A DNA stretch of 64,000 nt from Diadophis punctatus similis (lineage: Eukaryota > Chordata > Lepidosauria > Squamata > Dipsadidae), in assembly GCA_023053685.1 (NCBI GenBank), contig JALIGW010000003.1, positions 44,648,496 to 44,712,495 on the forward strand, in the 5' to 3' direction. Positions 50,307-61,815 of the stretch are shown piece after piece. Under the pieces are notes generated by a model, which was not told where the DNA came from, did no database searches, and saw nothing but the letters and a program-made list of their open reading frames with translations. How positions within the stretch are numbered: the first letter of the stretch is position 1; each line of letters begins with the position of its first letter. Made by a program: the position numbers and the translations under genes.

Positions 50307-53300
50307 CTCTCTCTGTATCTCTCTCCGTGTGTGTGTCTCTCTCTCTGTATCTCTCTCACCCCCTCTCTGATTCTGATATGAGGCGTCAGGCAGGCCATGA
50401 GGCACTCTCGCAGTGCCTTGTGCAGCACAATGAACTTTAGCATGCTTCACAATGGGGGAGATGGGATCCCCTCCTCCTCCTGGAACCCATTACAACATGC
50501 AGCCACAATGCGACCCTGCCCCACTCGCAATGCGACCCTGCCCCACTCGCCCCTAGCAACAGGACGTGGCTTACGGTTCCGAGCCCAAAGCGGCGGGAGG
50601 CAAGGGCTGCCTTGAGCGCAAATGTGTGAAAGCAAGTACAGGGTCGCTTCGCTCGTCCACTAAGGCTCCGGCGACCCTCCTCCCCCTCTCCTCTTGTGAC
50701 CCCCTGGCCGGCTGTGGCGGGGCCGGGAGGGTGTGCACGAACAGGGAGACTGTCCTCAAACGAGCGGCCAGACTTGGCCAAAGTGCAGCAAAGGTACGCG
50801 CAGGGCAGCCAGCTGCTCACTTGAGGAGGGTCTCCCAGCTCATGCGCACCCTCCCGGTCCCACCACAGCCGGCCAGGGGGTCGCGAGAGGGGGAGGAGGG
50901 GGAGGAGGGTCGCTCGAAAGGAAGCCTCCGCAGCGGCTCACGCTCATTCCTCAGCCAGCCCAGATTTCCAAAAAGTTGCCAAGAAGAAAAAAGGAGTAGC
51001 GAAGAGCCCCAAGGAGAGCTTACTGGCTTTTCAAGCGAGAGAGAAGAGAGAGAGAAATTATATACAGAAATATACACACAGAGAGACATAGAGAGCGAGA
51101 GATATATAGAGAGGGGGAGATTGGCTGACGGGCGAGCGTCTTTAGCGAGGGCACTCCGGTTTTCTCCGAGTCTGACCCCCGGGGTGGCCCTGCGAGGTTC
51201 TGCAGGGCCAGCCCCCTTTCCCCACTGCCCTGAGCTGCTTTACTCCTCTAGCAGAGCAGTGCCACCGGCGGCTTTCAATGAAAAGCGTCCTCCGGGCGGC
51301 GAAAGTCTCCCATACAAGTTTTAAAGCCACAGCTGAGCGCTTCCGTCATCCCCTCCTGGATCCCATTCCCACCCCGTCAGCCCTCATGTTAGTGAGGCCG
51401 GTGTCGCTCGCGGCCGGATCAGACCAGTGTCTCAGGGCGGAGAGCAGGTTGGGCATCTCCCCAAGCAACCAAGGCACGCCCAGCACCAACAAGGGCCAGA
51501 AGAAGCTCCAGCAAGAGTGAGGCGCTGGAGAATCAGCCCCAGCCGCTTCTCCATCCCCTGCCGTTGCCTTTACCTTCTCAGGCCAAGTGAGGAGTGACGG
51601 AGAGGGGAGGGCGAGGGGCAGGGCCAGCCAGTGGTGGGATCACCCGACAGGGAGTCACAGCAGAGGGCTCAAAGAGCCGCATGCGGCTCCGGAGCCGCAG
51701 GTTGCAGACATCTGTACTAGATAATAATATACACTTCCTAGGTGTTATTCGTTAATCAGCAGACATGAAACTGATCTGACTAATGACCCTAGAACAGGAA
51801 TAGATAGCCTTTTTGCCTTTCAGAGCTATGTCAGCTATTGAAGGCCATATATTCCATACTGTATATACCCAAAAATGTATGCATGCACAAGAAACTGTGT
51901 TCATTCTCCAAGAACTTGCTTGCAGGTCAGTGCTTTTGGGGAAATCCACAATTTTAAGCATGTTGGAGGGGAGGGGAGGGGGAGGTCTAGTCTCCCAACA
52001 CACCTTGCTCTAGGAAATAGGATGCTTTCTTCCATTTCTTTCCAGAGAGAACCACTGGAGTTGCTTCACTGGAAAGAAAAGAAAAGGCTACACAAGATTT
52101 CCCTACTCCTTCCTGTTGAAGCAGCTCTATAGTACTGTATCCTTCCTGCCATGGACAGTGTGGGCTGGCTGCTCTTTTGCTGGGAGGAAAGCTTCCCCTA
52201 TGCTGCTACAAAACTGATCCCTAGAACCTCATAACCATCAGGCTGGTGCACCTGCTGCCTGGGGCGTCTTCCAAGAGTTGCAGGCACTCTTGACCCAGAG
52301 ATAAGCTACTGTGGGGAAATTACCTAGGTTTTTTAGGGTAGTCTTTTGAAGGGATTATTCCTGCAAGGCTTGCATATTTGTGCTGGATCATTAAATATAT
52401 CCTTGAGTCATCCGCTCTATTTAGTTGGATGAGCAAGAACATGCTATAATCTTGGTCCTCTGTGAATCAGTGACATCATTCTATCTTCTGTTTCGATTAG
52501 GCCATGGAAATATTGGCTTGTATTTGCAGATTGCAAGATTTGTTTGCAGTCTTTAATTTCTTTTTATTTTCTTAAAAATCATTTTCAGATCCATATAGAC
52601 ATTCCACGGACAAATCCCCTCATCCCTCTGTTCCAGCAACCATCAGTTCAAGAGGTGAGAAGCCCCCCCCCCCCGATAAGCCATTTAACTCTTGATGTTG
52701 GTGACCAAGGATGCTTACTGAAATTTTTGTTTTGTCCGATTATTACTGGTTTTCTGAGTACTGTTACTTGATGGCACCCAGTTTAAGATGTATGAACTTC
52801 AACTTCCAGCTGGCTGGGGAATTCTGGGAATTGAAGTCCAACATCATAAACTTGCTGAAGTCAAGAAACAATGTTCTAGGGTTAACTGCCTTGTACTATT
52901 CAAGGGCATTTCTGATAGATTTTTTTCTTTAAATCACACTTTTAAGTATTTTCTTTCCACTCTAAAAGTTAGGTGGCTATGTAGTATATGCTGCATTTCC
53001 AAAATGCAATATAAATGATTCACGCAGGCACACTTATTTTTGCAGGAATATTTTATCAATATTCTACTTAAGCGTACCATTTGGAAAATGCAAAAATCAT
53101 TATGAAATTATAAAAGAATACACATCGCCGCCAGATAAATATTTCCCTGTCTCTTTCTTCTTAGGGATATGTATTAATATAAGCGTATGATAGGATAATG
53201 TTGCATTCTGTTTCCTTTTATTTTACCAGCCATTGCTGTGGGGATAAAGAAATTTGTAACACAATGGCATTGCATTATATATGATATATTACTAGATGTT

Positions 53301-56300
53301 GCAGGCAAATCAACAGGAAGAACTATACAGGACTAACATTTCAGTCTGCAGCCCGATAGCTTCAATACTGTCTAATTATGAACTTTTCATAAGAACATAT
53401 ATTCAAATATTGCATGAAATTACAAACGTTCAATAGAAAAAGATGCAACTTCTCCATATTTTTTAATTTTTTAGAATGCGTTAGGTAGGATAAACTGTTT
53501 TTCCTATGCACAGTTATATTTAGTTAGTTGCAAGGGTACAAGGTTCTGATATTATCTGTCTGTTTATAGCCCCCAATATCCTGCTATCTAAGGTCTCCCA
53601 GAGTGGCTTACAAATCAATAGAACAGAAGAAAAATATGACAATATTAGAGAATAGACAGTATTCTAAAATGAAAGTAAGATTAGTAGAACAATAAGAACA
53701 GTACAGTTGGAAATATATATTTTTTCTAATGAAGAAAAATTGACCATACAGTATGCCATTTCGAATACCTTTGAAGGAGAATTTAAAATCAAGGCATGAA
53801 AACCAAGGAATCCATTTCTCCAGGCATTTTCAATCCTTCTTTGACGAAGTGAGAATAAATGTCACAGAGGCGAAATAGATCGTTCTCCCGGAATTCAGAT
53901 ATTAGAAATAAAGCCACAGTTTAAAAGTCTAATTAAAATATTTATTTCAGTACAAAAACAATAAAATCTCATTTGTTTACATCTCTGCTATAAAATGCGA
54001 CTTCCTAAGTCGGAAGCCAGAAGAAGAAGGATAGAACAGAGATTCAGGAATGCACACATGCGTACAAGAACATATCAATCACGTGCTCAGGAATAAACCA
54101 TTATATTAGATAGGGATGCAGCTTTCTGCATATGCATACAACTGACAATAAATCACACCGTGACATTCTTTCAGTGATAAGTACCCAGAATAAGTCTTCT
54201 GAGGATGCTACTAGTATCTAGGAAGTTACTATGAGTAAAAGGCAGGGGTCTCTGTGGACTTTCTAGAAGCTCTCTAGTGATAAGGCTCTGTAGAAGTTAA
54301 GTCAGTATTTTTAGAAACTCTTTAACAGAAAGTAGTGACTTCATGAAGGAATAATCTCTGACTTTTAAGTGTCCTGTCAATGTATATCACCAGCAAAACT
54401 GCATTAAGTCCATATTGTAGCAATGAGGTGACTTGCCTAAGAACATAAACTATCTTAGTAGAGTTTTAAATGGCAGACCTCTGGCTAGATTAATTGAATT
54501 CCAAATATTAATAAGTAAACATGTTATAAGGTATAAATTATGTAGCTTTGACCAATCTGATTCTGCTGATTATTTACTGATGCCTGCAAATCATGCTGTT
54601 TGAGTCAAGCTTAAGTGATCTTAATCCATTTCTAGCTCTTGTGTATAGCAGAGATGAGGTTTTCTATATTTAGGAGTCAGCATTGATTGGGTTTGGGAAT
54701 TTATGATTACTAAGGTCTGTCTAAAACCATAATAGAGTGATTTAGTTCTTCAGGTTTATGAAGCATAAATAAATACCTAACAAGGTCCTGTGCTGTTGGC
54801 CTTGAAATGAATAGGCACATTGTCATGGCTTGTTTTCTGGTGTATGTCCCTTTTCTCCTTGTAGCAGACAATGGCCTGTGCATACTGTTTAAAAGCTTTG
54901 ATCAGCTTAAGAGCTACAATACTTAACCATTAATATAAGTGGTAGTGCTGCAAAACAAACGGCCATGTTCAAAGTATGATTAATGAGAGCTATCTGTCAC
55001 AATTACGTTGAATGCCATTGCTGACTATCCTGAAAGTTATAAAATAACCTGTGCAGACTCTTGAAAGGAAAACTGGTCAGAGAATTTAAACCAAGGGCAC
55101 TCAGATATTGTTTATATTGTTCTGCTATAACAAGTTTCCTACAACTAGCAATAAATACCTCCATCAAGATTTTGTATTCTCGAAACAACAGACTTCAGTT
55201 GCTTGTCTACTAAATTCAGTCATTGTGGCTTCAAATGTAACAGAGAAGCTATTCATTTATTATTAATGTTTCATGAAGTGTGAACAACATATATTCTGGA
55301 GAATGTCAGTTCCCTCAATTACAAAAATCGCCATGAGGACTTGAAGCATGCTGGGGTTAATGTTTCTAAACCTGGTGTGCAACTAGAAAACCTATCAGGG
55401 GCCTCAAGTCTGAGCCCTTTTCCTATATTTGAAGGAAACAAGAGAATCTAGACCACCTCTGTCAAGGAGCTGTAATGTATGGTCTGTCAAGCCTTGCTGT
55501 TTCTACAGAAGTGATTTATTGAACTTGACAGTGTGTTTTAGGGCTGCTGTGTACATATTAGCAGTAGCCTCATCCTAAGGTTCATGAATTTCGGCCATAC
55601 CAGATAGTTGTGAGAAGGCCTTTTGTTGCCTATATTAAACCATAAGCAAGAAACTTCATTGCAGAAAATGAGGAACTTTTAACAGTAGATATAAGAGCAT
55701 CTGCAAAATATATGATAACGACTTTGGAAAGACTCTTACATAACAGAGGTAGGAGACATGTTGGACTAGAACAACAGGAAACTGCCTTAATCCACATCCA
55801 TAATACATAATCCATAATACATTCTGTATTCTACGGGATCTCCAATAATGCTTTTTTTTTCTTTCCATCTTTTGTTACCCCCTCATTTGAACTAGGCGTG
55901 ATATTCATTAAACTTGTTATGAAACCGCTGACCCCCAAACATCCGTTTGAAAGATATCAGTTAAAAATGGTCCTCAATTTACAACCATTTGCTGAATGAT
56001 AGTTCACATTAATGATAGTACTGCCAATCTGGTGCCTTTTGTTCCCTTTGACTGAAATATTTGAACAAATAAGCAAGCATACGGCTTAATTGGCCGGTAT
56101 GTTTTTTTTCCCCTCCTTTTAAAAAGAAGCAACTTTGATTTTGTAAGGAAAGGTTTAAAAAGTTGAGAAGGTATCTGATCTTCCCCAGAACTTCCAATGG
56201 CTGCAGATCTGGGTTGAAACAACCTCAGGGTTCCATCCATGAATATGTGTCCTTGGAGGAAGTGAAGCCAGGTAATCCCCAAACAGCATCTCCTTTGCCT

Positions 56301-56737
56301 TTCAGCTTGTAACCCTCTAGGTGCTTAATCCCATAGACAATGGAAAAGGATAGATAAATTCTTTTCAGAGCAGAATATTCATCTATGATAATTCTGAATT
56401 TCTGCTGGCTTCTGCACGTGGCATCCTAGGAGCCAGGTCCACTGTATGCTGAATCTTCTTTTGCCGCTAAGAACCTCAAGCCTGGCTATTCCTTTAGTCA
56501 CTGTGCATTTCTAACTCTTACCACAACCTCTGTCTCCCCTGCTCTTGTTCAGGCTTTCTCCTTCTTCCTCTTTCCTTGGGCATGGCTAACTCAAGCACCT
56601 GGCTTTCCTTCTTCCTCTCTAGATCTTTGAACGAATCCTGTTTATCTGGGCCATCCGACACCCTGCCAGCGGCTACGTGCAAGGGATTAATGACCTGGTC
56701 ACTCCATTCTTTGTTGTGTTCCTCTCTGAATATGTTG
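36540..56737 (+). CDS. TBC1D22B: TBC1D22B Rab GTPase-activating protein, exons 1-8 (3' end beyond window)
   Basis: Coding exons with GT-AG junctions and matching phases: 36540-36595, 41659-41715, 45326-45627, 47461-47640, 48624-48694, 49366-49494, 52589-52654 and 56623-56737, giving 325 full codons of about 505 in the human protein. The N terminus begins MAAESNKQFWKRSAKLPG. An acidic stretch (DIGDDEDEDFSS) is followed by the conserved MTVREKTRLEKFRQLL. The TBC domain starts at about residue 200 with WPGVPKEVRPVTWRLLSGYL. The Arg finger is in IHIDIPRTNP (Arg272) and the Gln finger in GYVQGINDL (Gln307), so catalytic residues are intact. TBC proteins stimulate GTP hydrolysis by Rabs using this dual-finger mechanism; TBC1D22B is linked to Golgi traffic. 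The paralogue TBC1D22A is less likely, because exon 1 and SEYV at the exon 8 end match 22B. Exon 9 onward is not found before 64000. Confidence 0.95.
37151..39119. other. TBC1D22B intron 1, first part
   Basis: AT-rich intron sequence without a recognised element. Short frames such as 38840-39034 have no family. Confidence 0.5.
39120..39897 (+). mobile_element. CR1-type LINE, 3' part of the polyprotein, degenerate
   Basis: Phrases such as ACTTTAGTCACCTCCCAATT, GACTACTGCAGC and GCTCCTGAAGACCATCTGGA match the end of CR1 ORF2 in reptiles. Stops interrupt every frame. It abuts an oppositely oriented CR1 copy. Confidence 0.65.
39903..40175 (-). mobile_element. CR1-type LINE 3' end
   Basis: The antisense tail TATGCCGCCCTACTCCCTGG and CTCAGGGCGGCATACAAC is preceded on the minus strand by TTTCGGAAAAGCC-like 3' ORF remnants. 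It carries a short AT-rich (TTTA/TTTTA) run at its end. Confidence 0.75.
40359..41205. mobile_element. hAT transposon, non-autonomous, in TBC1D22B intron 1
   Basis: Ends CAGTGGTCCCCAACCCCCGG and AAAGGTTGGGGACCACTG are inverted repeats, flanked by perfect 8-bp duplications CTATAGAG (40351-40358 and 41206-41213). The interior contains CAGTGTTTCCCAACCATGGT and GGCATGCTGGGAGTTGTAGT, then TTATCAGCGTATAACACACA, phrases I associate with repeats of frogs and lizards. No transposase frame. Sharp ends suggest a fairly young insertion. Confidence 0.85.
41735..42054. mobile_element. TA-MITE inserted beside the exon 2 donor of TBC1D22B
   Basis: The right terminus AAACAAGGACTACCTG and TA is intact, with interior GGATCATGTGACCATGGGGA. 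The left terminus is missing and the recognisable sequence starts only about 20 bp after the splice donor at 41716. Confidence 0.7.
42057..43608. other. TBC1D22B intron 2, AT-rich part
   Basis: No recognised element. Two similar stretches (around 42360-42430 and 43150-43215; both contain ACAGGTGGGATTT and then TTTTAGTGTCA) look like diverged copies of one unidentified repeat. Confidence 0.5.
43617..43809 (-). mobile_element. hAT-like element, one terminus deleted
   Basis: The right end AAAAGGTTAGCCATCACTG is the reverse complement of the terminus at 43925. It is flanked by perfect CTATAGGC octamers (43609-43616 and 43810-43817), although the left inverted repeat is missing. The interior is rich in GCGCATGC. 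Confidence 0.7.
43925..44285 (+). mobile_element. hAT-like element with internal minisatellite
   Basis: It begins CAGTGATGGCGAACC and ends GGTTCGTCATCACGG. Perfect TTCTAGAG octamers flank it (43917-43924 and 44286-44293). At 44036-44190 it holds a minisatellite-like series of GGCTGTTTTCAGGCCATTTT units. The next element begins directly at its right duplication. Confidence 0.8.
44294..44377. mobile_element. 84-bp hAT-like MITE
   Basis: It begins CAATGTTTCTCAACCTTGGC and ends AAAGGTTGAAAAACACTG, with GACTTCAACTCCCAGAACTC inside. A diverged relative is at 52770-52877. Its own target duplication is unclear. Confidence 0.7.
44378..47460. other. TBC1D22B introns 2 and 3 around exon 3
   Basis: Outside exon 3 no further element is recognised. 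The 137-codon frame at 46727-47140 lies wholly within intron 3 and has no known family or codon signature. Confidence 0.45.
47820..48330 (-). mobile_element. Possible LINE 3' end, AT-rich
   Basis: It starts with a run of T, which on the minus strand would be a poly(A) tail. It continues with AT-rich text (ACATACATAACAACACATAT, ATCCTCCTTATCCTTAATTT) resembling L1-like 3' regions of snakes. No coding remnant is visible. Confidence 0.3.
49771..51714. mobile_element. 1.9-kb hAT element in TBC1D22B intron 6
   Basis: It begins CAGGGGTCTGCAACC and ends GGTTGCAGACATCTG, which are imperfect inverted repeats, flanked by perfect 8-bp duplications TACTAGAT (49763-49770 and 51715-51722). It contains a (CT)n-rich tract (49989-50370), an exact 22-bp tandem repeat (50507-50528 and 50529-50550) and a long inverted repeat (about 50667-50730 against 50848-50920). 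The base composition is far more GC-rich than the intron. A 252-codon frame at 50566-51324 has no transposase motif I recognise and is probably not coding. Confidence 0.85.
49989..50370. repeat. (CT)n-rich imperfect microsatellite
   Basis: A long pyrimidine tract of TCTC units with periodic TCTGTGT and TCTATAT interruptions, lying inside the hAT element. Confidence 0.9.
51723..52588. other. TBC1D22B intron 6, right part
   Basis: No recognised element or extra exon. Confidence 0.4.
52770..52877. mobile_element. Diverged hAT-like MITE
   Basis: GAACTTCAACTTCCAGCTGG and GGGAATTCTGGGAATTGAAG match, in reverse, the MITE at 44294-44377. It lies 115 bp after the exon 7 donor. Confidence 0.5.
52878..56622. 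other. TBC1D22B intron 7
   Basis: Mostly unrecognised AT-rich sequence. A scrap of the TA-MITE (GTCCTCAATTTACAACCATT) lies at about 55969-56012. No additional exon was identified. Confidence 0.45.
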
Positions 56738-58679
56738 GTAAGCGATGCTTGATGGCTGAAGTATATGATTAGCTCTTGCTGTTGAATACTCAGATTGTCA
56801 CCACTGGATCAGCTTCATCATCCCTGAAATGCTTTGCCATTACAGTATATAAAGGTAGAACTGCAAATTGATTCATCGTCATCTCTCTCCCAGATTAGCT
56901 TTTGTCAGTCATGTCTTAAATCCGACAGGAAAAGTTTTGGGGTGGGGGGGAGCAAGGTATTGTCTAGCTGTGATTGTCAGTAAGGTAAAACAAGTCATTA
57001 GTGAGAAAAACTCCACAAAGAATAATGAATGTGGAAGTGTCAGACTTAGATTGTTTGACAAATATAACAGCATTTTGCAATCAAGATGCATTATGGAAAT
57101 GTCAAATTTTATCATGCACTAGGAGGGCTCTGCTTCCGAATTGTTTAGAAAGATGTAGAATGGCACTACCCCTTATTACAATTTTGTATCTTGTAAGATA
57201 CACGGAAATATCTATCACCTTCTTTTTAGAATAATCCGGCATGGTTAATGAATTAAAAGATCTAGTCATGGAACAGATTCTTTTTTTCTCTTTTACATTA
57301 AAGCATTGCTTCTAATTGAAGTCCATCTCTTTTACCCTGTAGAGTGGAAACAAAAATACTCATCAGCAGTTAATATTGAACAAGGTAGCACATTCTATCA
57401 GTTTTAATAATATTGACACGCAGAAAAAATGGCTTCGAGAATAGAATTTAGGCAAGGAAAGAGCTTTTCAGAGAAACTACATAACACGTAATAACAGCAA
57501 TGTGTTTTTGACTTAGAGCAAAAAACATCAGAAAAAGCACCAGAAAATGAAGAACTAATAATGCAGCCTTTATATGGGTCAAGTTATATACCGGTACTCA
57601 GAGAATTACTTGTTTAAAAGCAGGTTTAAAGGAATCTGACTGGTTTTGTGTTGGCTCAGAATCAAAGCAGCATCAGGTATACCTAGTACAAGGAATACCA
57701 AACTTCTCTGATGATGACAGTGCCACACTGATACTGTCACAAACATTTACATGATCTGTAAGATTTATTTAGTTAAAAAACAATGAAAAAATAAAATCAA
57801 GTTCTGCAAATCGTCCGGCCATTGATCAAACTTATTTATACAGCTAATTCATACACTATTCATTTGCTTAATTGGCAATTGACCTGCATTGATAGTCTTC
57901 ATAAATTATTTTTTTACTATGCATCAACGATTAGTAATCCAATTTTTGCAATGTCTTGGAGAATGGAATAATTCATGTATTTTGTGCATGTTGAATAAAT
58001 GACTGGAAACAATGAAATCTGATAAGAGATGTATTTTGAATATTGATGATCGTTTGAGATCATGCCTTAAATATATACAGTAGGTGTTCTCTCCTAATGA
58101 TAAATGAGATAAAATAGAACTTGTGAAAATAATGGTTAGTAAGGAATGGCATGGAATTGGAATATTCAGCTCCCTTGGTTATTGGTATATTGTGCCTTAT
58201 GTTTTTATTTTTCTAAGCCTGGAAATGTGGTCATTTAGTCTTTTGATTTTCATGACATGCTCCTACTTGCCATTCTAAGCATGTATCTAATGATGTGACC
58301 ATTCATGTTGTAAATATGGTTGATGAGGAACATTCCGTGCAGGATGGCTGCTTCTTCATTTATACACGTGAGCTTCATGGCTGGCTACTATGAGGGGGAA
58401 AGAGCTAACTAGGCCTTTGGTCTGTTCTAGGAAGTTACTGTGCTTAACAGTCTTATCAGTAGAACTTGTAAGATAATGCTCCATTTGAATTTCATTTTAT
58501 GAAATTATTAATTCTGTTTAAGAAGCATTCAAAATAGTCTATGAGGCATTTAATGATTAAACAATAAATTTATCAGTATCAATTACTGCCAACTTCTTTC
58601 CCAATCAATTTGTCAGTGGCCCTCCATGGGAAAAAAATAGAATGATTAACTTGCATATTATTATAAAACACTTCTGACT
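56738..58679. other. TBC1D22B intron 8, first part
   Basis: AT-rich intron sequence. It contains the 42-nt candidate exon at 57343-57384. No repeat was recognised. Confidence 0.45.
57343..57384 (+). other. TBC1D22B: Candidate 42-nt mini-exon of TBC1D22B
   Basis: A pyrimidine-rich acceptor (CATCTCTTTTACCCTGTAG) precedes 57343, and a GT donor (CAAG then GTAGCA) follows 57384. The length is a multiple of three. In the phase left by exon 8 it is open and would insert about 14 residues (EWKQKYSSAVNIEQ). I know of no such exon in human TBC1D22B, so it may be cryptic or chance. Confidence 0.2.
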
Positions 58680-58963
58680 CAGGGGTGGGTTCTAACTTAC
58701 CTCGCTGCTGGTTCGCTTCCTCCCGCGCCGGCATGCGCAGTGCCGAAAAATCCAAAAAAAATCCCCCCCCCAAAAGGCCCAAAATAAGATGGCGACCACA
58801 TGCACAGTGCCAGAAACTCGGCTTCTGCGCATGCTCAGAAGAAAAGAAAAAAAAAGATGGCGGCGCCCATGGACCGGCACCGACCGAACCGGTTCCGTGA
58901 TGTCATTGTGATGTCACCAGCGGGTCGCTACCAGTTCGGGTGAACCGGGAGGAACCCACCTCA
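58680..58963. mobile_element. hAT-like element related to 3328-3777
   Basis: It begins CAGGGGTGGGTTCTAAC and ends GGGAGGAACCCACCTCAG, with inverted-repeat termini. It shares ATGGCGGCGCCCATGGACCG-type text and CTACCAGTTCGGGTGAACCG with the 3328 element. No clean target duplication was found. Confidence 0.7.
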
Positions 58964-61513
58964 GAATCTGGAACTCATAGCGGCCTTTCCGTTATTTCGT
59001 TCTTCAGTAGACTTCCTTGAGCAGCTGCCCATCAATTGCTTTCAGCTGTTTCTGATATATCTGCCCCTTATCTAGCTTATGCTCCAGTGGCTGAATCAGC
59101 AAACCAGCAAGCACTCTCATGACATTTGTATAGGAAAACCACTGCTTTATTTGGAGATAGGCATTCTTTATTGGTTATCTCCAATAAAAATAAACTGGTT
59201 CTGACACTTGTACCTCTCAACATTGTATTTGCTGGATTCTTGCCTTATCCTTGTGTGGTGATGAATACCCTTGGCACATGAGGTCACTGCTGCTCATTAA
59301 TCCTTTTTTAGTAGAGATAAGGTTGCTGACACCCTCATTTTAGATCAATTTGAGAAGTCTACCAAAGATTAGCTCTTTGATATATATATGTCAGATCATT
59401 TGTTTGGGTTTTGAGAGAGGTCTATATTTGTTCATGGTCATTCAGTGAATTAAATTACAGACAACAGCCAAGGAGCTTACAAAGGACGTTATTTCTGAAG
59501 TCATCCATTGGCACTGACTATTATACATACCATACCATCATTTCTCTCTTTGTTTGAAAACTAACCAGTGAGCATGGCGGCTCTCATCAGGCCAAAATTG
59601 CTTTTGCTGAATCACCGGTCAGATACCTGGTGAGTGAACAGGACCAAACTCTTTCTCCTCTTCTTGTATGTTGTGGTCTTTTTTTCAAATTGTTCACAAT
59701 TGTTAGCCTACTGCACAAAGGGAGCTGCCTTCATGAAGTTGCAGAGCCCGTGAGCATTTTGGGATCTGTGCCAGTATCAGATCCATATATGGTGTATCTG
59801 CTGCTCTCAACAGATCAGCGGATGCCATTGAACATTGCTGAGCGTTGCTTGTTTCAGCCAGTGCTGTCTGGCAGAATGGCTATGGGGGTTATAACAGCTG
59901 CAACGATAGTAAAATTTTAGTGTCCCAAAGGTGCTTATCAAAGCGGCAGAATTGTTGAATGCTCATTTGGATGAGATTTTATGGTTGACAAAATAAACAT
60001 TTGGTAAGCATTCCATTTATTCTCCCGCATGTGTTACCATTCCTAATACATTCGATAACCAGCTTTATTCAACTTCAACCAAACTTTTCAAGGCAAAAAC
60101 AGAACTTGATATCATTTGGTAAAGATTTTTTTTAAGTTGTATTAATTAAATGCTGGAGCAATCTAGTTGATAGTAACCATGTTACCTTCATGTGAAATGT
60201 CATGTGATTTGAATAAACTATATTGAGTAGGTAATAGAGTATTATATCTATAGCAGCTGTGTTGTATTAGCCAAAGCCAAAACAACCACATTATGCCTTT
60301 AAAAAAGTTAAAAAGCAATGGCATAATATATAAAAAGAAAACAGGAACCAAATAACAACTAGCTAAACCAGATATAACCAAAGTGTAAGGAAAACTCAAA
60401 CAAAAAAAACCATAGGAAAAAAAGGCAATGTTATTAACAATAATGATTACATCTGTATGCTGCTCCTGATATTCCATCAGTGCAATAAAGTAGGGAAAGT
60501 AAAAAAGTAAAGGTTTCCCCTTTTTCATGATGTCTTGAACTTTTGCTTGTCCCCATGCTCAGTTAGGTTCCCTTTTGAACATCAATTTTAATTGAACTAG
60601 AAGGTGATCTAACCACAACAGTGGGCTAGATATAATGCTCACTAGATTCAGATTGCAACTTTCCTTTTGCCCTGAAGCAAAAGGAAAGTCTGCAATATGT
60701 CCACTAATGTGTTTTGAGATTATTGGAACAAACCCATGGTTTTTCATGGAGTATATACACCCTGTGGCTTTCCCTGACCCAGCTTCCAGGCCGTGAGATT
60801 GAATTCCCCTGAACACCATCAAGTGGAGGAACTTCCAACGCCAGCCCTAGATTGAGAGACTCAGATAGGGATCCAGGCAGACAGCAGAGTGCCTGGTTTG
60901 TCCCCTATCAAAAGGATAGTTAGTTATATATTGCACTTCCAACATAAAGAATTGGAAAGCCAGCCTATATTATACTTTGATGAATAGTATTTTTTAAAAT
61001 CCAACCATAATAACTTATTAAATGAGGATATTCCAATTTATACCAAATTATTCACAAGTTTGCCAAATCTTCATACAACTCTTTAGTTGTGAATAAAAAT
61101 AAAATTCAAAGCATCATATTTGCTGTATAGTTTTCAGTAATTCATTGAGAATCTGCTCACTGTTGCCCACTTTCATGAGAGGAGAGAGTATAGAGGCCTG
61201 CAGGCCCTGTTTGCCTGTTGCTGTACCTGCTGTCTGGGATACTAACTGAATTATAATTAAAAACAAAGTTAGGACTTCCAAGAGATTAAAGGGGCAAGAT
61301 AATAGCTTTACAATTGTGTTCATAATGGGTTTTTTTAAAAATCCTTCCATTACAGGAAGCAATAAGGTCAAAATACATACACAGTTGTATACTTGAAAAT
61401 GAAGAGCATTAAAACCTCAGTCTTCAAATAAAAGTCATAATTTTGATAAGGAAAATCAAAGAGTCTGATCATTCCATAAAAACTTTCTTTAAAAAAAAAG
61501 TAAATGTTTCCCC
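58964..61513. other. TBC1D22B intron 8, middle part
   Basis: No exon recognised. The sequence at 59920-59985 (TGTCCCAAAGGTGCTTATCA) weakly resembles the retroelement end at 14157. Confidence 0.4.
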
Positions 61514-61815
61514 CATCCAGGCATGACCAATTCTAGGGGGCGGTGCTCATCTCTGTTTCCTAGTTGAGAGCCAGCATTGTCATGCCATGCCATGCCATAG
61601 TCATGCAGCTAGCATGACTATACGCCAAAGGACATGGAATGCTGTAACCTTCCCAATGAAGTGGTACCTATTTATCTAGTCGCATTTGCATGCTTTTGAA
61701 CTGCTAGGTTGGGGCAAGAATGGGAGCTCATCCCATCATGCAGTACTTGGGACTCAAACTGCCGAACTTCAGTCAACATGCTCAGCATCTTAACCACTCG
61801 GCCACTGCGCCCCTT
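61514..61815 (-). mobile_element. tRNA-derived SINE
   Basis: The reverse complement starts GGGGCGCAGTGGCCGAGTGG with TTAAGATGCTGAGC (box A-like) and has a box B-like segment GGCAGTTTGAGTCCCAAG. The tail body is unlike the Sauria-type copies, so this is a separate SINE family. A short CATGC/CATGCCATG series is near its 3' end. Confidence 0.7.

Noticed and set aside
50038..50450. Leu-Ser repeat and Arg-Glu repeat frames
   Set aside because: They are translations of the (CT)n tract on the two strands.
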